Shown here one piece after another: positions 44,605 through 57,286 of a stretch of 64,000 bases of DNA. The position numbers and the translations under genes were made by a program. Source of the DNA: Sphagnum compactum (Eukaryota; Bryophyta; Sphagnopsida; Sphagnales); the NCBI GenBank assembly GCA_965153455.1, contig OZ234493.1, positions 16,792,213-16,856,212 of the forward strand, read 5' to 3'. Numbering within the stretch: the stretch's first letter is position 1; each line of letters opens with the position of its first letter. Under the pieces are notes generated by a model. It was not told where the DNA came from. It did not search any database and was given only the letters and a program-made list of their open reading frames with translations.

Positions 44605-45339
44605 TGTTAATGGGATTTTTCTCTATACCCATTAGTTTCTAACCTCCCAACTTCTTCAATTATAAATTTTGAAACAACAATAGGTACATTTGAATCTAAA
44701 AATCTAAAAAATTAAATTCAATCCTACAAGATGCACTTCTTTTGCTACAATTTCAAGAAATCAGAATTGGTCAATAAAAATTACTTCATTTCTCCTAGTG
44801 AAAATAAAAATAAAATGATCTCAAAGTTTGAAAGTATGAAAAGTTGATTCAAATCTCCCTTCCTAAATTCTAAACAGGTACAAACTACTCAATGTTAATA
44901 GGTATTCCAACTTGTAGTGAAAATACAAAACTGGATCACAAAATCAAAGTTTGTACATTAGAGAATCAGAAAGGAAGCATGGAAAGTAAATATCTGATAT
45001 CTTTGATGTTATACCATCCCCCCTTTGTATTTTAAGTTTGAACTTTAAAATGCTTCGTGCAAATCACCTAAACAATAATTGGTTGATAAAACTCCTTGTT
45101 TTAATCAACTAATAGAAACTACCCAACAAAAATGTTATAAACAACCAAAATTTTCAAAATTTACTACCTATTCTACCAATTACCTATTTTGTCAACCACT
45201 TGTTCTACAAACTACGGATTCAACAAGTGTCACTAGTTCAATTTGTGTCACTGGTTAAGTTACTATCGATTATATTGTCAATGTACCAGTTTGTCAACTA
45301 CCAATGAAAGTATCAGTTCACAGAAAAATTTGGTTAACA
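44605..45339 (-). repeat. 5' LTR of the gag-only element
   Basis: 735 bases, same ends as the other LTR. The sequence just inside it on the minus strand (TTTTATGATCAC) only weakly resembles an initiator-methionine tRNA primer site, so I do not call one. Confidence 0.85.
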
Positions 45340-48300
45340 AATTGGAACCAAAATTTTGTTCATAATCATTATTGAGGATTTACCTTGATTATATTTGTGG
45401 TTTGTTTCCCTTCATTCATACCCATCCCAATTTTTTTCATTATGCACACAAAACAAATAAATATCAAACATTGTATTAAAAGATTATGAACACATTGCAA
45501 TAATATTTAGAGAGTTGAAGGTTACTTAAATATTTTTCATCTTTATAATCCAAAATAATATTAATAGAAAATGCCATTTTTTAACTGATTTTTTTAAGCT
45601 ACATATCATTTTCAATTATGTTGTAACTTTTTTTTAATATTTAAACAAATTAGTGATGATTACCAAATAAATCAATCCCTCTACTAATTTGGTGAACAAT
45701 TGAAAATGACCCTCAACTAAGGGCCACTTCCAAAATATTTTTGGCACCAATAAACTTCTTAGTTGATTTGTAATTGAAAGGTCTTGGACCTTTTGACTAA
45801 ATATGTGACATCATCAAGTGTCATGCAACAATTTTTATCATAATGTTGATGCAAATAAAATATGAGGAAAGCCATGTTAGTTGACCTTATCTTTAATAGG
45901 TCATTATTGGAGAAAACCAAACATGGAAAGAAACAATTGATCAATTGATGAAAAAAATGGATTGATTTTGAAAAAATTAATAAATCAATTGAATGAAAAT
46001 ATTGAATGCATGCACCTTGAATTTAATTTCAAGTCAATTCAATTCAATGTAGATTCAATGAATTAGATTCAAATTCCCAAATTGAATTGAATTCCAATTC
46101 AACTAAATTCAATTCAACCATTGAATTAAAATTGAATTGAAATGAAATGGATGCAAATTGGTGGAGAAGATATGGAAAATGGTGTTGGAAAAAAAAAAAC
46201 TTTAAATAAACACATATTTAAAAAGACACCTTTCCATGCCTCTTTACTAAATGGAATGGGCAAAAACACTATGGAGCCTTATAGTCATCCTACCTAAACC
46301 AACTCCAATAAACCATGATTACTAGAATTAGTTGATTTACTATTTAAGATTGGTGCAATGTGTTAATGTTAAAGACATTTGCCATAATTAAGTGTAATAC
46401 TGAAAAAAACTCCACTAATGGTAATATGATGGCACATAAAATTATAATTTGGATGAAGTTTCAACAATAAATAGTGTGAAACTAAGTTTGGACTAATAAA
46501 TATGCATAGGAGCCCACATATTGGGGGTGTGGGGATTTCATAATATATAAATGATTGAAGTTGAATTAAGAGCCATGTAATAGGAATGACAATCTCTACC
46601 TAAATTTATCTATGATAAACATGTGCTAATCTTGAATCACAAATTGCTTGAAACAATTGTTATTGACCACATTCTCCAACACGTTGCAAGATAGAATGTG
46701 AGCATCTACCATGCATTCAATCATTACCCATTCACCTTTAATTCCAAAAGATCTTGTCACTAGAATTTTTTTTTCAAACATGTAGAAGGTAGGTCTACCA
46801 ATAACCATGTACATGCCAATCTCATCTAGTAGGGTCAACCACTTTTGACCTAAAGTATATTTTTAAATTCTTGACCAATGGATGAATTTTGAATATGTGA
46901 TATCAAAATTAGACATTGAAGATATTGAATATATGTAGATAGGTGTGGGTTTTACCACATCAAATGGTGGTTTTTAACTCAATGATTAACACTAATTAAT
47001 GTCAATAATGACACTTCTGACTCAATCACTGTTTGATAATATATCATTCATAAAAACGCCTTGGAATTTGGCATCAGTTGCAGTGAGATGTATTGAATGT
47101 TGTTTAACACAATATGCACAATGTATAATGACTAAATGGTTGAAACGAATATTCACATTTCTGGGGTTTTCAACTTAAATCATCATTAATCAATTGTAAT
47201 GAATTTATTTTTACAAAAATGGACAAATTTGTGATTGTTCAAGTGGTGTTGAATTGTTATATGACTTTTATCAATCCATTTCAATTTATTGTCATGTCAC
47301 ATACAATGAGCAGCTCTTGAGGAGGGCAAAAGGACTGCATAAGAGTCAGGAATTACCCCAGTACAAACAATTCTAATTCTGATGAGTCTTCAGGTCTGAG
47401 CAAGTTCGTTGAGTAGGCACTGAACCTTCTGCCAGTAATATCTCTTACTATTGGGTTGCATTTGTATGATAGAGTCTTGGCGACTGGTCTCAGCCTGTCT
47501 CATTACCTCCAGTGCACCATTATGAACAGACCAGTGAAGAGACACAAGGAACAGTGGACTTCTAGCTTGATGACTCATGAAGGTACTGACAAGCCCTATC
47601 TACAGCCATGAAGAATCTCACAAAAAATGAAGTTACAAGTACATTTGTAGCACATGACTGGCATCGGTGCTCACAAAAATAACCCTTTGATCATTGATCA
47701 CATGGCCATCACTGCCTGCCTAGTTTACTGCACTAAGTTGATTCTTTTATCTTTAATGGGCAAGGGTTCAGGAGTCTGAGCTACACAGGGATGGTTCTCA
47801 CCCTTGTACACTTTCAGATGCGTGAATAGCTGGCTTCCTAGCTGTTACCCACAATCACCCAGCCATCCTGCCATATTAGTGCAAATGGCAAAAGCATGGC
47901 ACCATGGTGTAGACTGTGTATTTGCTGGCTATTCTTCAAATTATATGCTGGAAGGTCATCCAGCACATAATGGTTCAGGTTGAAAACTTCTTGCTACCTA
48001 CAATTTTCTTTGAGCTTTAAGCATATAAATCAGCCTCTTCCTGGATTATACCTATGTCCTGCAGAGATTCCTATGTTCTTCATCACTTTAACATTGTCAA
48101 CTTATCCACGAAACTTTAATGTCATTAGTTCCATGTCATTGGTCTACCATTTCACTGTCCTCCTGCAGAGAATCTGTTTCATCACAAGGATCCCTTTAGC
48201 TTCAAACAAGAGATGGGAGTGCAGAAACCTAACAACTATTTGGACATAGGGAGAGGAACAACAATCAGGGGCCATAGAACAGGATACAGTGGAGGTCACT

Positions 48301-48737
48301 CTATCCTCTGGGCAGCTCACTCCAGATGTGGACTTACCCTTGATAGAAAATGGTGACTACTTGCACTCCAACTTCCCTCAAAAGCATCACCTTGTCGTGG
48401 TTAATTTACCCAGAAATTTCACTTGAGCAAACCTCCACATTAGGTTCAGCTTCAAGACTTGCACATGTCTCACATAAAGCTGCAGAGACAGGGTTTGGTG
48501 CATTTGAAAAGGATCTCCCTTCCAATGCAGTCACCTGGTCACCGTGTGACACAGCAAACACTTTGAATTGAGATCCTTCAATCTTTTCTGCATCTGTTTA
48601 GTCATCAGCAGCAATTGAGTGGCTTGCACTAGGTTTAGATCTTAAGGTAAATAATAGATGTGTGCACTTCCACATATATCAACCTGCTGATGCATATCCA
48701 TGCATGCACAGTGAGAAAGAGAGAGAGAGATGCCCAC
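45340..48737. other. No recognisable gene
   Basis: AT-rich to about 47300, with a self-similar AATTGAATT-rich patch at 46010-46140, then more balanced composition to 48737. The missing last exon of the L13 gene should lie in 47300-48730, but I could not find it. A 70-codon minus-strand frame at 46626-46838 resembles nothing I know. Confidence 0.4.
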
Positions 48738-49923
48738 CTGGCCTTTTGGTAACATGCCTCGCACTGCAAGCTCAATAATTCATCCAGGAATTTGGCGCTG
48801 CAAAGAATCAAAAGTCTCCTCAGTCATCTCCCAAGGCCTGCCAGAGTGCCACCTGTAGAGCTTCTGTGACCTTTTCTTGCTTGTAACTGCCACTTTCTCA
48901 GCATTCACCTGCATGATCGATCTTCACACATTGCCAAAGTAAAAAACAACCATGCTCAAAACAAGTGCCATTTCATCAAGGTCAGAATTTTCACAGGGAA
49001 ACAATATGCATCAGAATGTGTTCAAGACACATCATATACTTATTCATTTGCAGTGCCCTTTGCTTAGTTTGGAAAGCTTTGGCCAAAATCTGTTAGCAAT
49101 GCTAATGTCCACAGCTGCGGTTGTAGAAAAGAAACCAGAGTGCTGGAGTCATGGTGACAGAATATAGAAACATACAATGATAACACAGGCTCCCATGTCA
49201 GTGGAGGGAGTGTAGGAGAGCAAGTGTTTGCCTCGGATGTGGATAGCCACTGTTGACGCCAGGCGGCCAAGACACTTGTCAGAAGCATCCAACATGTACC
49301 ACTGCTTCTTCGCATTCTCATGGTCTGCAGCTTTCGGGTAATAGGTTCTGTTCCACACATCGTACCACAACCACCACCGTCGTCAGGACATCCAACTCCC
49401 CGCATTCAATAACTTGGCACGGGGAAAAGAACCACAAAACAAGAGCGAGAGAGCGAGACACACAACAGAGAAAGAGACACACACAACAGAGAAAGAGACA
49501 TAGAGATAGGAGAAAACAAAGAATTCCGAAAACGGGCAATACACGAAAGGGGAGTCGAGACTCGATGTCCCGCGACAACTGCTGGCAATGCGCCGAGGGT
49601 GCAAAAACAACAAACAAAACAAAACAAATCAAAACACACAAACGGGAGAAGAATAGAATTCTTGTTACATCTCCTTTGTTCTCGATGCCCTTGTGCATCC
49701 AGCGATGCTCAGCGGGGATAAAGCCACCATTGGAACGCACAGCAAAAGCAAGAGGAGGAAGCACAGCCACCTTCCGCTCCACACGGACCAGCCCCGATAC
49801 TTGACCAAAAGAAGAAGAAGAACTGAACGAAACGCCTACAGCTGCTACTCTTCCTGATGCTGCTGCTGCGGGGGGTAACGACAAGGAAAACGATGCAAAA
49901 TCAGGAGCCAAACATGCCGCCAT
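48738..49923 (-). pseudogene. RPL13: Plastid ribosomal protein L13, apparently broken
   Basis: Encodes the plastid 50S subunit protein L13. Exon 1 (49923-49669) starts MAACLAPDFASFSLSLPP, a serine/alanine-rich chloroplast transit peptide, and ends ...ENKGD. Exon 2 (49358-49176) carries the conserved 'YYPKAADH', 'LDASDKCLGRLAST', 'IHIRGK' and 'YTPSTDMGA' motifs. Exon 3 (48908-48738) carries '[20 protein letters not shown]' and 'AVRGMLPKG'. Three defects: the base pair before exon 2 is AT, not AG, at the point where phase and homology place the splice; an in-frame TGA at 48779-48781 replaces the arginine expected in the 'IP-R-IIE' motif; and the final exon (family ending LGRYLF..LKVY) was not found. 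Introns are present, so it is not a processed copy. Its start is 380 bases from a divergent gene. A sequencing error or an unusual splice could explain single defects, but hardly all three. Confidence 0.75.
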
Positions 49924-50302
49924 GGCTGCTGCAATTGCTCCTCGACACGCGCGCGGGCGCGCACACACATACGAGATGGCGTTGCCGCAGCAGGAGTTAA
50001 GCGTCGAGTAAAGACGACAACTCGACGATGCCTGTCCCGACCCACATCCTGTGAACCCTAAAGTGCTTCGGCGTGTTGCAGTGCGTCGCCTGCGGGTGGC
50101 GCTCGCTGAGGAGGTGCAAGTTTTTGCAGGAGAAAAGCGCGCACGATAGTTGTAGCAGTGGTCTCTGATCGCGTGAGAGCGTAGAGGTTTCCAAGGAGTT
50201 TGTTTGCCGCGTGTACTCGGGTCGCCATTGCGCCATGTTCGACAGTTGTTTTCTGGACTATCTGCTGATGCGAGACAGTGAGAGAGAGACACACACGCAG
50301 TG
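49924..50302. promoter_or_regulatory. Shared divergent promoter region
   Basis: 379 bases between the RPL13 start (minus) and the domain X gene start (plus). It is clearly richer in G, C and CpG than the surrounding 50 kb, with no competing gene feature. Open frames crossing it on the minus strand are a by-product of high GC. The presence of two transcription starts is inferred from the head-to-head arrangement. Confidence 0.5.
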
Positions 50303-52451
50303 ATGATGATGAGAGGAGGCGGGCCACTGAGATTGACCGTGGCCACAGCAGGTGCAGCGGTACGTGCAGGGATTAAGACGCTGTCCATGGTTTCATCTGC
50401 TGCTATAAACGGCATTCAGACGCTGCTTGAAGACAACCAGGTACGAGTCTTCTCTCTCGAGGGAATCTCTTCCCGGGGTGGGTCAGGGGGTTTTAGGATT
50501 TAAGGTGTGACCGATTCTGTAGTTTCAACGTCTCCTTCATTCTCCAAGCTACAAATTGTTTGAGCTAACAAAGATTTTTTGTAAAGTTGTAGTTGGTTTT
50601 TTTGTTGAAGATTTCTTTTTTGTATTCATGAACCACGATTGCTTGCTGTGTTTGTCACGTTACATTTGTTGAAAAGAATGCCATCTTTGGTAGTCAAATT
50701 CAATGCTTTCTGGCAGACCTATTCTGGCAGAATAGGTATTGAGTCATGAAGGCAGGGAAGCGGACCAAAGGATATTGTCACAGGGTTCATAACTTCATGA
50801 TGCTTGTGTGTTGTGGACATTGCAGAAGAAGATTGCAGCACCCCTGGGCAAAATCTGCAAATATCAAAGCTTTGCTACTGAATGCAGACTATGCAAACTA
50901 GGCGAATCAACAATTGAGTGGATGCCTTCGCTGTTGTTTGATCCTGTGGTCATGAAGCCACCCTCCCTGTATGTGCTCCACTTGTGAAACCCTAAACCCT
51001 AAACCCTAAACCTAAACAAAACTGTCGCATTTTCAGAATTGCCAAATTCAAATATGACTGCTTTATGAAACTCTTTGTATTCACATCATCTTGTTAGCAC
51101 ATCTCCAACTTGCTGCAATCAGTTTTGGTGGTTTGTTTCAAGAAATTGAGTTATAGCCAACATCATGATTGAGTCTTTCCTGCCACTACTGGGAATGTGG
51201 CAGAAACTCAGGATGCAGATTTTTGTATAAAACTTTGCCTGGAGTTTTTGGTGGATTATCATCTTCTTATCTATATCCTCTGTTGTGAGCTGATGAAGTC
51301 ACTCATTGCAGCTTGTCACTGCTATTCTGGATGAAGGTGATGGTCTGAGACTTTGTGACTGACTCTCATAAGGTCATGGCTGCACTCATGGTCTGTCATT
51401 TTTAGTTCAAATTGTTGTGGCAGAGATTTCTCTGCCATTTTCTAGATGAGTGTTTCAAGAAATTGTTCTCTAAGGTAACCTGATTGCACTTACAGGCATT
51501 TGTGGAATGGGAAAAGATATGTCTTGGTCTGTCAAGTTGATGTGTTCTGCAACTATGGAAGCATTTTGAGGTCTGACCCTGTTGATTGGAATTTACATGA
51601 TCAGGGCAGGTCCAGTGAAGTGTGCATCAACATGGGCTCGTGCCTCCAAAGCAGTTCCTCCACCACGGGAGCCTTACCAAAATCTGAGGGAGGAGGAGAT
51701 GAATAATCATACTACTAGAATTGGTGGCACACAGGGGATTGTCAAGATGCAAGAGGAAGCTTTTGATACACATGAGGATAAAGCTGAAGAGTTTGGAGAT
51801 GAAGAAGAAGAAGAGTTCGGAGAAGAAGAAGCTGCAGATTTCAAGGAGTTTGAAGATTTTCAAGAAGAAGATTCTGATTCAGAAGATTCAGAAGACTCTG
51901 ATGATGATGAAAGGCTTGAAGCCTTTGGAAGGCCAAGTGGCTTGACAGTTCCATCACCTTCCCGACAAGAAGCCACAATCCAGATTGAAGCTCCTGTTGC
52001 TGAAATCTATGAAATTCTTGAGTCAAGGGGCTTTATCACCAAGAGGAAGAAGCGACCCACGCCAAATGATTCTGTGTTAGGCCACGAAGATCATCACATT
52101 GTAGCATGGTATCACAAGGTGAGTATAGGACTTCTGGAATTTTATGCATGGTGTGACAACTATCAGAAAGTGAAGGCTATTGTGAACTACCACTTACGGT
52201 GGTCACTCATCCATACACTTTCCAAGAAGCACAAGTCAAGCTCAAGCCAGATAATTAAGCAGTATGGGAAGAACTTGGTTGTAACCCATGATGGTAAGCG
52301 GTTGGCAGGCTTTCTTAGTATAGCAGAGATCAAAGCATTTGGGAAGAAATCTGTTACTAATAGTCCAATCCGTCCTGAGCTACTGATAGATCTCCTGTTT
52401 ACAAAAATGAGAAGGGACAGATTGCCAAAGGGTGCAAAGTTGAGGAATTAG
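50303..52451 (+). CDS. Maturase domain X protein without reverse transcriptase, organelle-targeted
   Basis: Exons 50303-50440, 50826-50968 and 51605-52451 join in phase (0, then 2) to about 375 residues. The first ~45 residues are rich in A, R, T and S and poor in acids, like a mitochondrial or plastid targeting peptide. Bases 51740-51920 encode an acidic low-complexity run of E, D and S. The C-terminal ~150 residues match the maturase domain X: 'IVAWYHKVSIGLLEFYAWCD', 'VKAIVNYHLRWSLIHTLSKK' and 'IIKQYGKNLVV'. Domain X binds intron RNA in group II maturases (plastid matK, mitochondrial matR, nuclear nMAT). nMAT proteins normally carry an upstream reverse-transcriptase region of several hundred residues, and none is present. 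A role in organelle intron splicing or RNA binding is inference. Another ATG at 50306 or 50309 could serve as start. Confidence 0.75.
50987..51007 (+). repeat. Telo-box run in intron 2
   Basis: Three AAACCCT repeats and a partial fourth lie about 20 bases after the donor site of exon 2. Telo boxes are typical of genes for translation and organelle function, usually in promoters. In an intron it may be chance or repair-derived. Confidence 0.65.
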
Positions 52452-55400
52452 TGTTGTGGCGATGCCACCAAGTTCAGTCTTTTTTGATAAATTTGATAGC
52501 TACCTATGTATCACCAAGACACAGTATGTTTTACAAGTCATGAGGTGCAAGTTGGGCAATGAGTTTTTGCAGGAAGAATGCATTTAAGCTTGGGCGCATC
52601 TGTCAACAGGACTCAGTTACAGATTTCTACATGTACTTTCACTGAAGGGAACTTTGTTGATGCAAATCTGGACTTGGGAAGAACACCTCATGGAGAAACA
52701 ATATCTTTGGAGCCTCCAAGAGTGTGCAATTTGAGTGTATAATTTCTCATATGTTTTCAAGAGATTTTGGCACCCAAAATTATAAGTAGCAAGTTTAGTT
52801 AAGTAGCTTTGAGGGTCTCTGATAGCAGAAAGCATCACCTGCTTCCATGCCAACAACATTTTGGGGTGTTGGGCACAGTCAACTGTATGGACTAGTGTTC
52901 AACCAATGAGGAAGTTGGCATCAAGCTGGTATGTAGACTTTGCTCCTTGTGTGTTGAAGTAATTGGAAATTGTCACGAGATTTGTCCCAGCTTTCATTTG
53001 AATCACCTCCCAAAATGGGAAGCTTTCATGAATGGCTGGTTGTTAATTGATTGCATTCTCATGGAAGTATCACTTTGTAAGGCGAGTGGCATTGTGATGG
53101 CTGATAATGTGTTTCTTTGAAAGCGAATCCCCTACTGTGCAGGAGAGTGTCAAGACTAGGCATCTGCAGTTGCTATTTGAATTGAAGCTGTAGCATTGTT
53201 CAGGGAGGGAAGTAAGGAGTCACTGAATCTGTGCTTACCTGATTGTGCCCCTTTTTGGCTGCACCACTGGATTCCTGGAACATGACTAGTTTTCTTTGTG
53301 CAGCTGGGATTGCAAATATCAGATGGTTTCACATTGAGGGATTACAATGTTCTGATGCTTGATTTATTGCAACTGAGTCTCAAACATCTCTTCAACATCT
53401 GCAGCCAGAAGCTCTCCTTGAAGACTGTCCTAATGCTTGCAGACCAGCTAGGTTTGTACCAAAAACTTCTACATAGACTGCCTCTCTGACCTGCTTCTAG
53501 ATGCTATTGTATGAATACATCAATTGTCAACACCCTGTGAAATTTCGAGACAATTTGGCTCTTGGGCCTTGCACTATGTTGGCAACTCCTGGGGTATCTA
53601 TCCAGTCATGGCTCCCATGATGTTAAGATTCTATTTATTCAGCTCTTTTGACTTGTGCTGAGGGTTCACACTGTTGGTGAATTGGAAGTGGCCAGTGTTA
53701 CATTAGGATCAGAAATATGGTGATAAGAGTTGCACACCAGTTGGATTTCAACTCATGCCGCTCATCACAGTATATGTTTCTGTAGGAATTTGTTTGTTTG
53801 TTAGATTTTTCATTTCTTTTGAGGAGATTTTAGGTAGTGATAAGGGCAGTAGTCACCTTCTTACAAAATTTGGGCCCAATTGGCTAACAGTAGGTTGTGG
53901 TTCTGTGCAAACATTGATCCACTTAAATTGCAAGGCTCCATAAGGTCAAAAATTTGACTGAGGCCTTGGTTAGGTTCCTGACTAAGTGCCACTATATCCC
54001 TTTCAGGCAGCAGGTTGTTTTGTGGAGTGCAAGGCATGGCCACTGCTTGGCTGGAATGACCATTTTCTGGTTGCTCTAGCTCCTAAGGTTTAGGATGTGT
54101 GCATGTGTCGCTATGCATGCCTCCAAGCTTATCACTCTTATCACTGGATAAGGAGTAATTTGGAACTTTATGATTCATAAAATCTGGGTTGCTGATTGTT
54201 AGATTAATGAACTGGATTTACATCTTGTCCCCTACATTTCAGTCCTTTGACAAGACCTTCATGTGAGTTTTGCTTGGAACCTAGCATGAATACCAAAGTC
54301 CACAAACTATTGTGTTGTGGGAAACGAGAGCTCATGTTTATTGCTTTAGATTGACCTAGATCTGTGTTGCAGATCCAACAGAGTGGAATATTGTGCATGC
54401 AAAGAGCTTTCTTCATACTGGACAACTTCCTCAAGAGTCTTGGAAGACGAGCTAACCAGGTGTGAGAACAACTACCTTGATCCATCATGATTGGGTTAGC
54501 AAGAACCTTTTAGTGGATAGAGATTTATTGATATTTTCAATGTGGTGCCAACATCAAAACCTTCAAATCAGGGATCATTGAATGCTGCAGCCTGCTATGC
54601 GCCATTCCTTTGAAGAATTATCATATTTCTGCAGGTCTACATCATTTGACTTTGGTGTTTCCAAAAAGTATTGTGGTCCCACTACACACCAGCACATAAT
54701 GTGTACAGGTAGTCTTTTAGGTCATGTCCTTTGGGCCCTACACGATCAGTGTACTGACTATTTACAATGATCCTTTTGAATATCACTTGCCTGTTCTTGT
54801 AATGCACTACAAGACATGTACCTCAGCAATGTGCGTGTGGCTTCAGCTGAGCCAAAGCGTGTTTCTAATCACCATCTGCTGCCTAACTTGAGGCATTAGG
54901 AAGCCACCCTGAAGGGCGTTGAATGATGGAGTATCTTCCTGCAATACTTAGATGATTTCAGTTTTCTTCCCAAGTAGCTTGGAAATTTTTTCATCTTTAG
55001 GTCAAGAGTTCTCTAATTATAGAGATTATGAGCTTGATCTTTCACCTAAAATTCTTGGGGTGGTTCAAGATCCGTATTTGTGAGTTGAAAATGCGGGGTT
55101 GTTTGGAGTCTCTAAATCCTGTTTAGATCACTTAAGAAATGCAGAAAGAACCAAGGACTTTACATTTCTATTGCCTGGTCAGGATAACAAGTATTTCACA
55201 TCTGTTGTATGAGAGAGGCATGTGGCATCAGTCTTGCAGGTGATCATCTTTCCTCTTTCAAAACCTTGTTACCTGCACATCCAAAGCCTGCATGTTGGCT
55301 AAAAGACAGACATAAGCATACTTAAGGCACATACTGAAGGATAAAGTTTTGGAGTTCTGAGATTGCTTCCTCTGAGCAAAATACATCCTGCACCAACACC

Positions 55401-57286
55401 ACAATCCTGTCTTAGATGCAGAATTTGCAACCTCAGCTGAAATTCTCAACTAGAATACTTGAGTTGCCAGGACTTGTAGCCATTGAAAGTGTAAGATAGG
55501 TTTAGAATCTCCTGAGCCTTAATGTTGTCAGGTAGACCAGATAGAAACATCTCTGCCAACACTCACCGCAGGAAGAGAAAAATGAGGCAACCATTTTGTG
55601 AAACATGCACCAGTGCTGGAAATCCTACATCTCTCCCTATAACAGACTTGTGTGCACAATTACGTGTTCACTATTACCACCCCATAGCTGTAGGTTTCTT
55701 GTAATTGTGCAACTTTTGTTCTTCTTGGCCCTCCACTTCCCTGTCACCAGTTGCAATTTGTGCTACAAGGTGAGCAATGTGTCACAAATATATGCTTGCA
55801 GAGAAAATGGTTCCTTGCAACACCAGACTCTGAAGAACATGCAAAAATGAATTCTGATGAGTTCCTGTGCTCAAGAACAAAACCGCATCAACCAAACTAT
55901 TTCCAAATGAACTCCTTGTTTGCATGAGCTTAAAACATACCCAAGTTCTCAGATGAGGAATGAGCTACCTAGAATCTACTCCTATTCCTTCTGGTTCATC
56001 CTTGAATTTGACACCATCAGCTTGCACATGGTTAGAATTAGCACACCTTGTAGAAATCAGTTACCACCAATTCGAACTGCCAGGCCATCCATGCATACAA
56101 ACAGTCGGAGTAGGCCTTGCATTTTACTTGCTCTCTCATCTCGCAGCCATCCAGAAGCTGATGCATTGGGGCAAATTCAAACATAGCACTGCTGCTCATT
56201 TTGGAGGCAGCTAATGCCCATGTAGAGCAGAATTCCAACTCTTATGTTTTCAGATTCTACATGCTGTGGATAGGAGCAGGAGAAGAGGATTCAAAGAGAC
56301 AACAAATGTCTGGATGGATTTGGAGTGAGACCCATTCATCTGAGGACAGTTGGTGGTTGGGGGGGCGAAATTATGTGGAGATATGTTTGCAGTGGTGATG
56401 TTGTGCTGAAGAGTGGTAATTCACAAAAGATAGAAAGATTTTAGGGGGGAGTCTGCGAGAGGGAGGATGTTGTTTGCAGGTGTGTGCACAGGCCAACGAC
56501 ACTAATGTCTTTCTCTATGTGTCTTCACTGGGAGCATCAGGATTGTAGACATGAGCTGTAGAATATGGACTCTCGATAGATGTGAGTGAAGGAGCAAGAA
56601 GAGGAATTATGCCTGGTCTGCAATGGACGTTCCACTCAGGGACATGGCAGAGGTGTCCAACTTTTGCAGAATTCACAAACTCACTGACAGGAGGTCAATA
56701 AAGGAGTTGTTTGCGTACTGTATTTTTATCATGCTCTCCGGATTGGTGCAGAGAATAGGGTTATGTATGTATGTACCTATTCATGCGACTTCTTTGCAAG
56801 CAAAACTATCGATTGTTTCGTCTCATTGGGAGCCCTGTAGCGAGCTGCGTTTTGATCCAGTCTGCTGAAGCTCTTTTTTGGTTGCGATACTGCTGATGTT
56901 AGTGGGGTGCAGCGGAGGATTCCAACTCCATTAATTCGTTTGCTAAGTCGATTTTTTGTGGTCATGGCAGTGCGTCACCGTCTTATCCTCGAGTCGCGTC
57001 CATTAGGACATATTGTGACTTGTGGTCAGGGAGCGCTAGCAACTTCTTAGCGTGGAAAAGGTTGGGCCACCAGCAGCAGCAGCAGCAGCAGCAAGTCAAC
57101 GTGAGACAATTCGGTGGGAATTCCTTCGTAGTGGTGGGATTGTAGGCAGGAGAAGGTCAATGCAAGGTACCCGGATTTTAAGCATAAGATGACGCAGGCC
57201 GCACTCTGGTTTGGGAGCCGAAGAAAAACCCCATAGGTGGAAGCAAAGTTGGCTGCCTTAACACTAGGGAGTCTACAAGTGCACAA
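52452..57286. other. No recognisable gene
   Basis: 4.8 kb, moderately AT-rich. It has short open frames on both strands, none longer than 94 codons, and none with a family pattern I recognise. The first part should contain the 3' untranslated region of the domain X gene. Confidence 0.4.
57071..57093. repeat. CAG trinucleotide repeat
   Basis: Seven uninterrupted CAG units, 0.2 kb upstream of the PPR remnant. Confidence 0.85.

Larger units (their letters stand above)
41445..45339 (-). mobile_element. Gag-only LTR retrotransposon (3.9 kb, Ty3-like)
   Basis: Two direct repeats, 41445-42161 and 44605-45339, both begin TGTTA and end TAACA, the TG..CA inverted ends of LTRs. Between them on the minus strand is a broken gag gene (44397-42205). 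A purine-rich tract next to the left LTR fixes the orientation. There is no room for protease, reverse transcriptase or integrase, because gag ends about 43 bases from the 3' LTR. The layout fits non-autonomous gag-bearing elements (TR-GAG type). The presumed target bases GGTTG (left) and AATTG (right) share only TTG. The LTRs differ by scattered substitutions and indels, so the element is not recent. Confidence 0.85.

Noticed and set aside
49318-50415. 365-codon minus-strand open frame, the longest in the window
   Set aside because: It contains RPL13 exon 1 in frame but reads on through the GC-rich promoter upstream and the intron downstream. Only 49923-49669 is exon.
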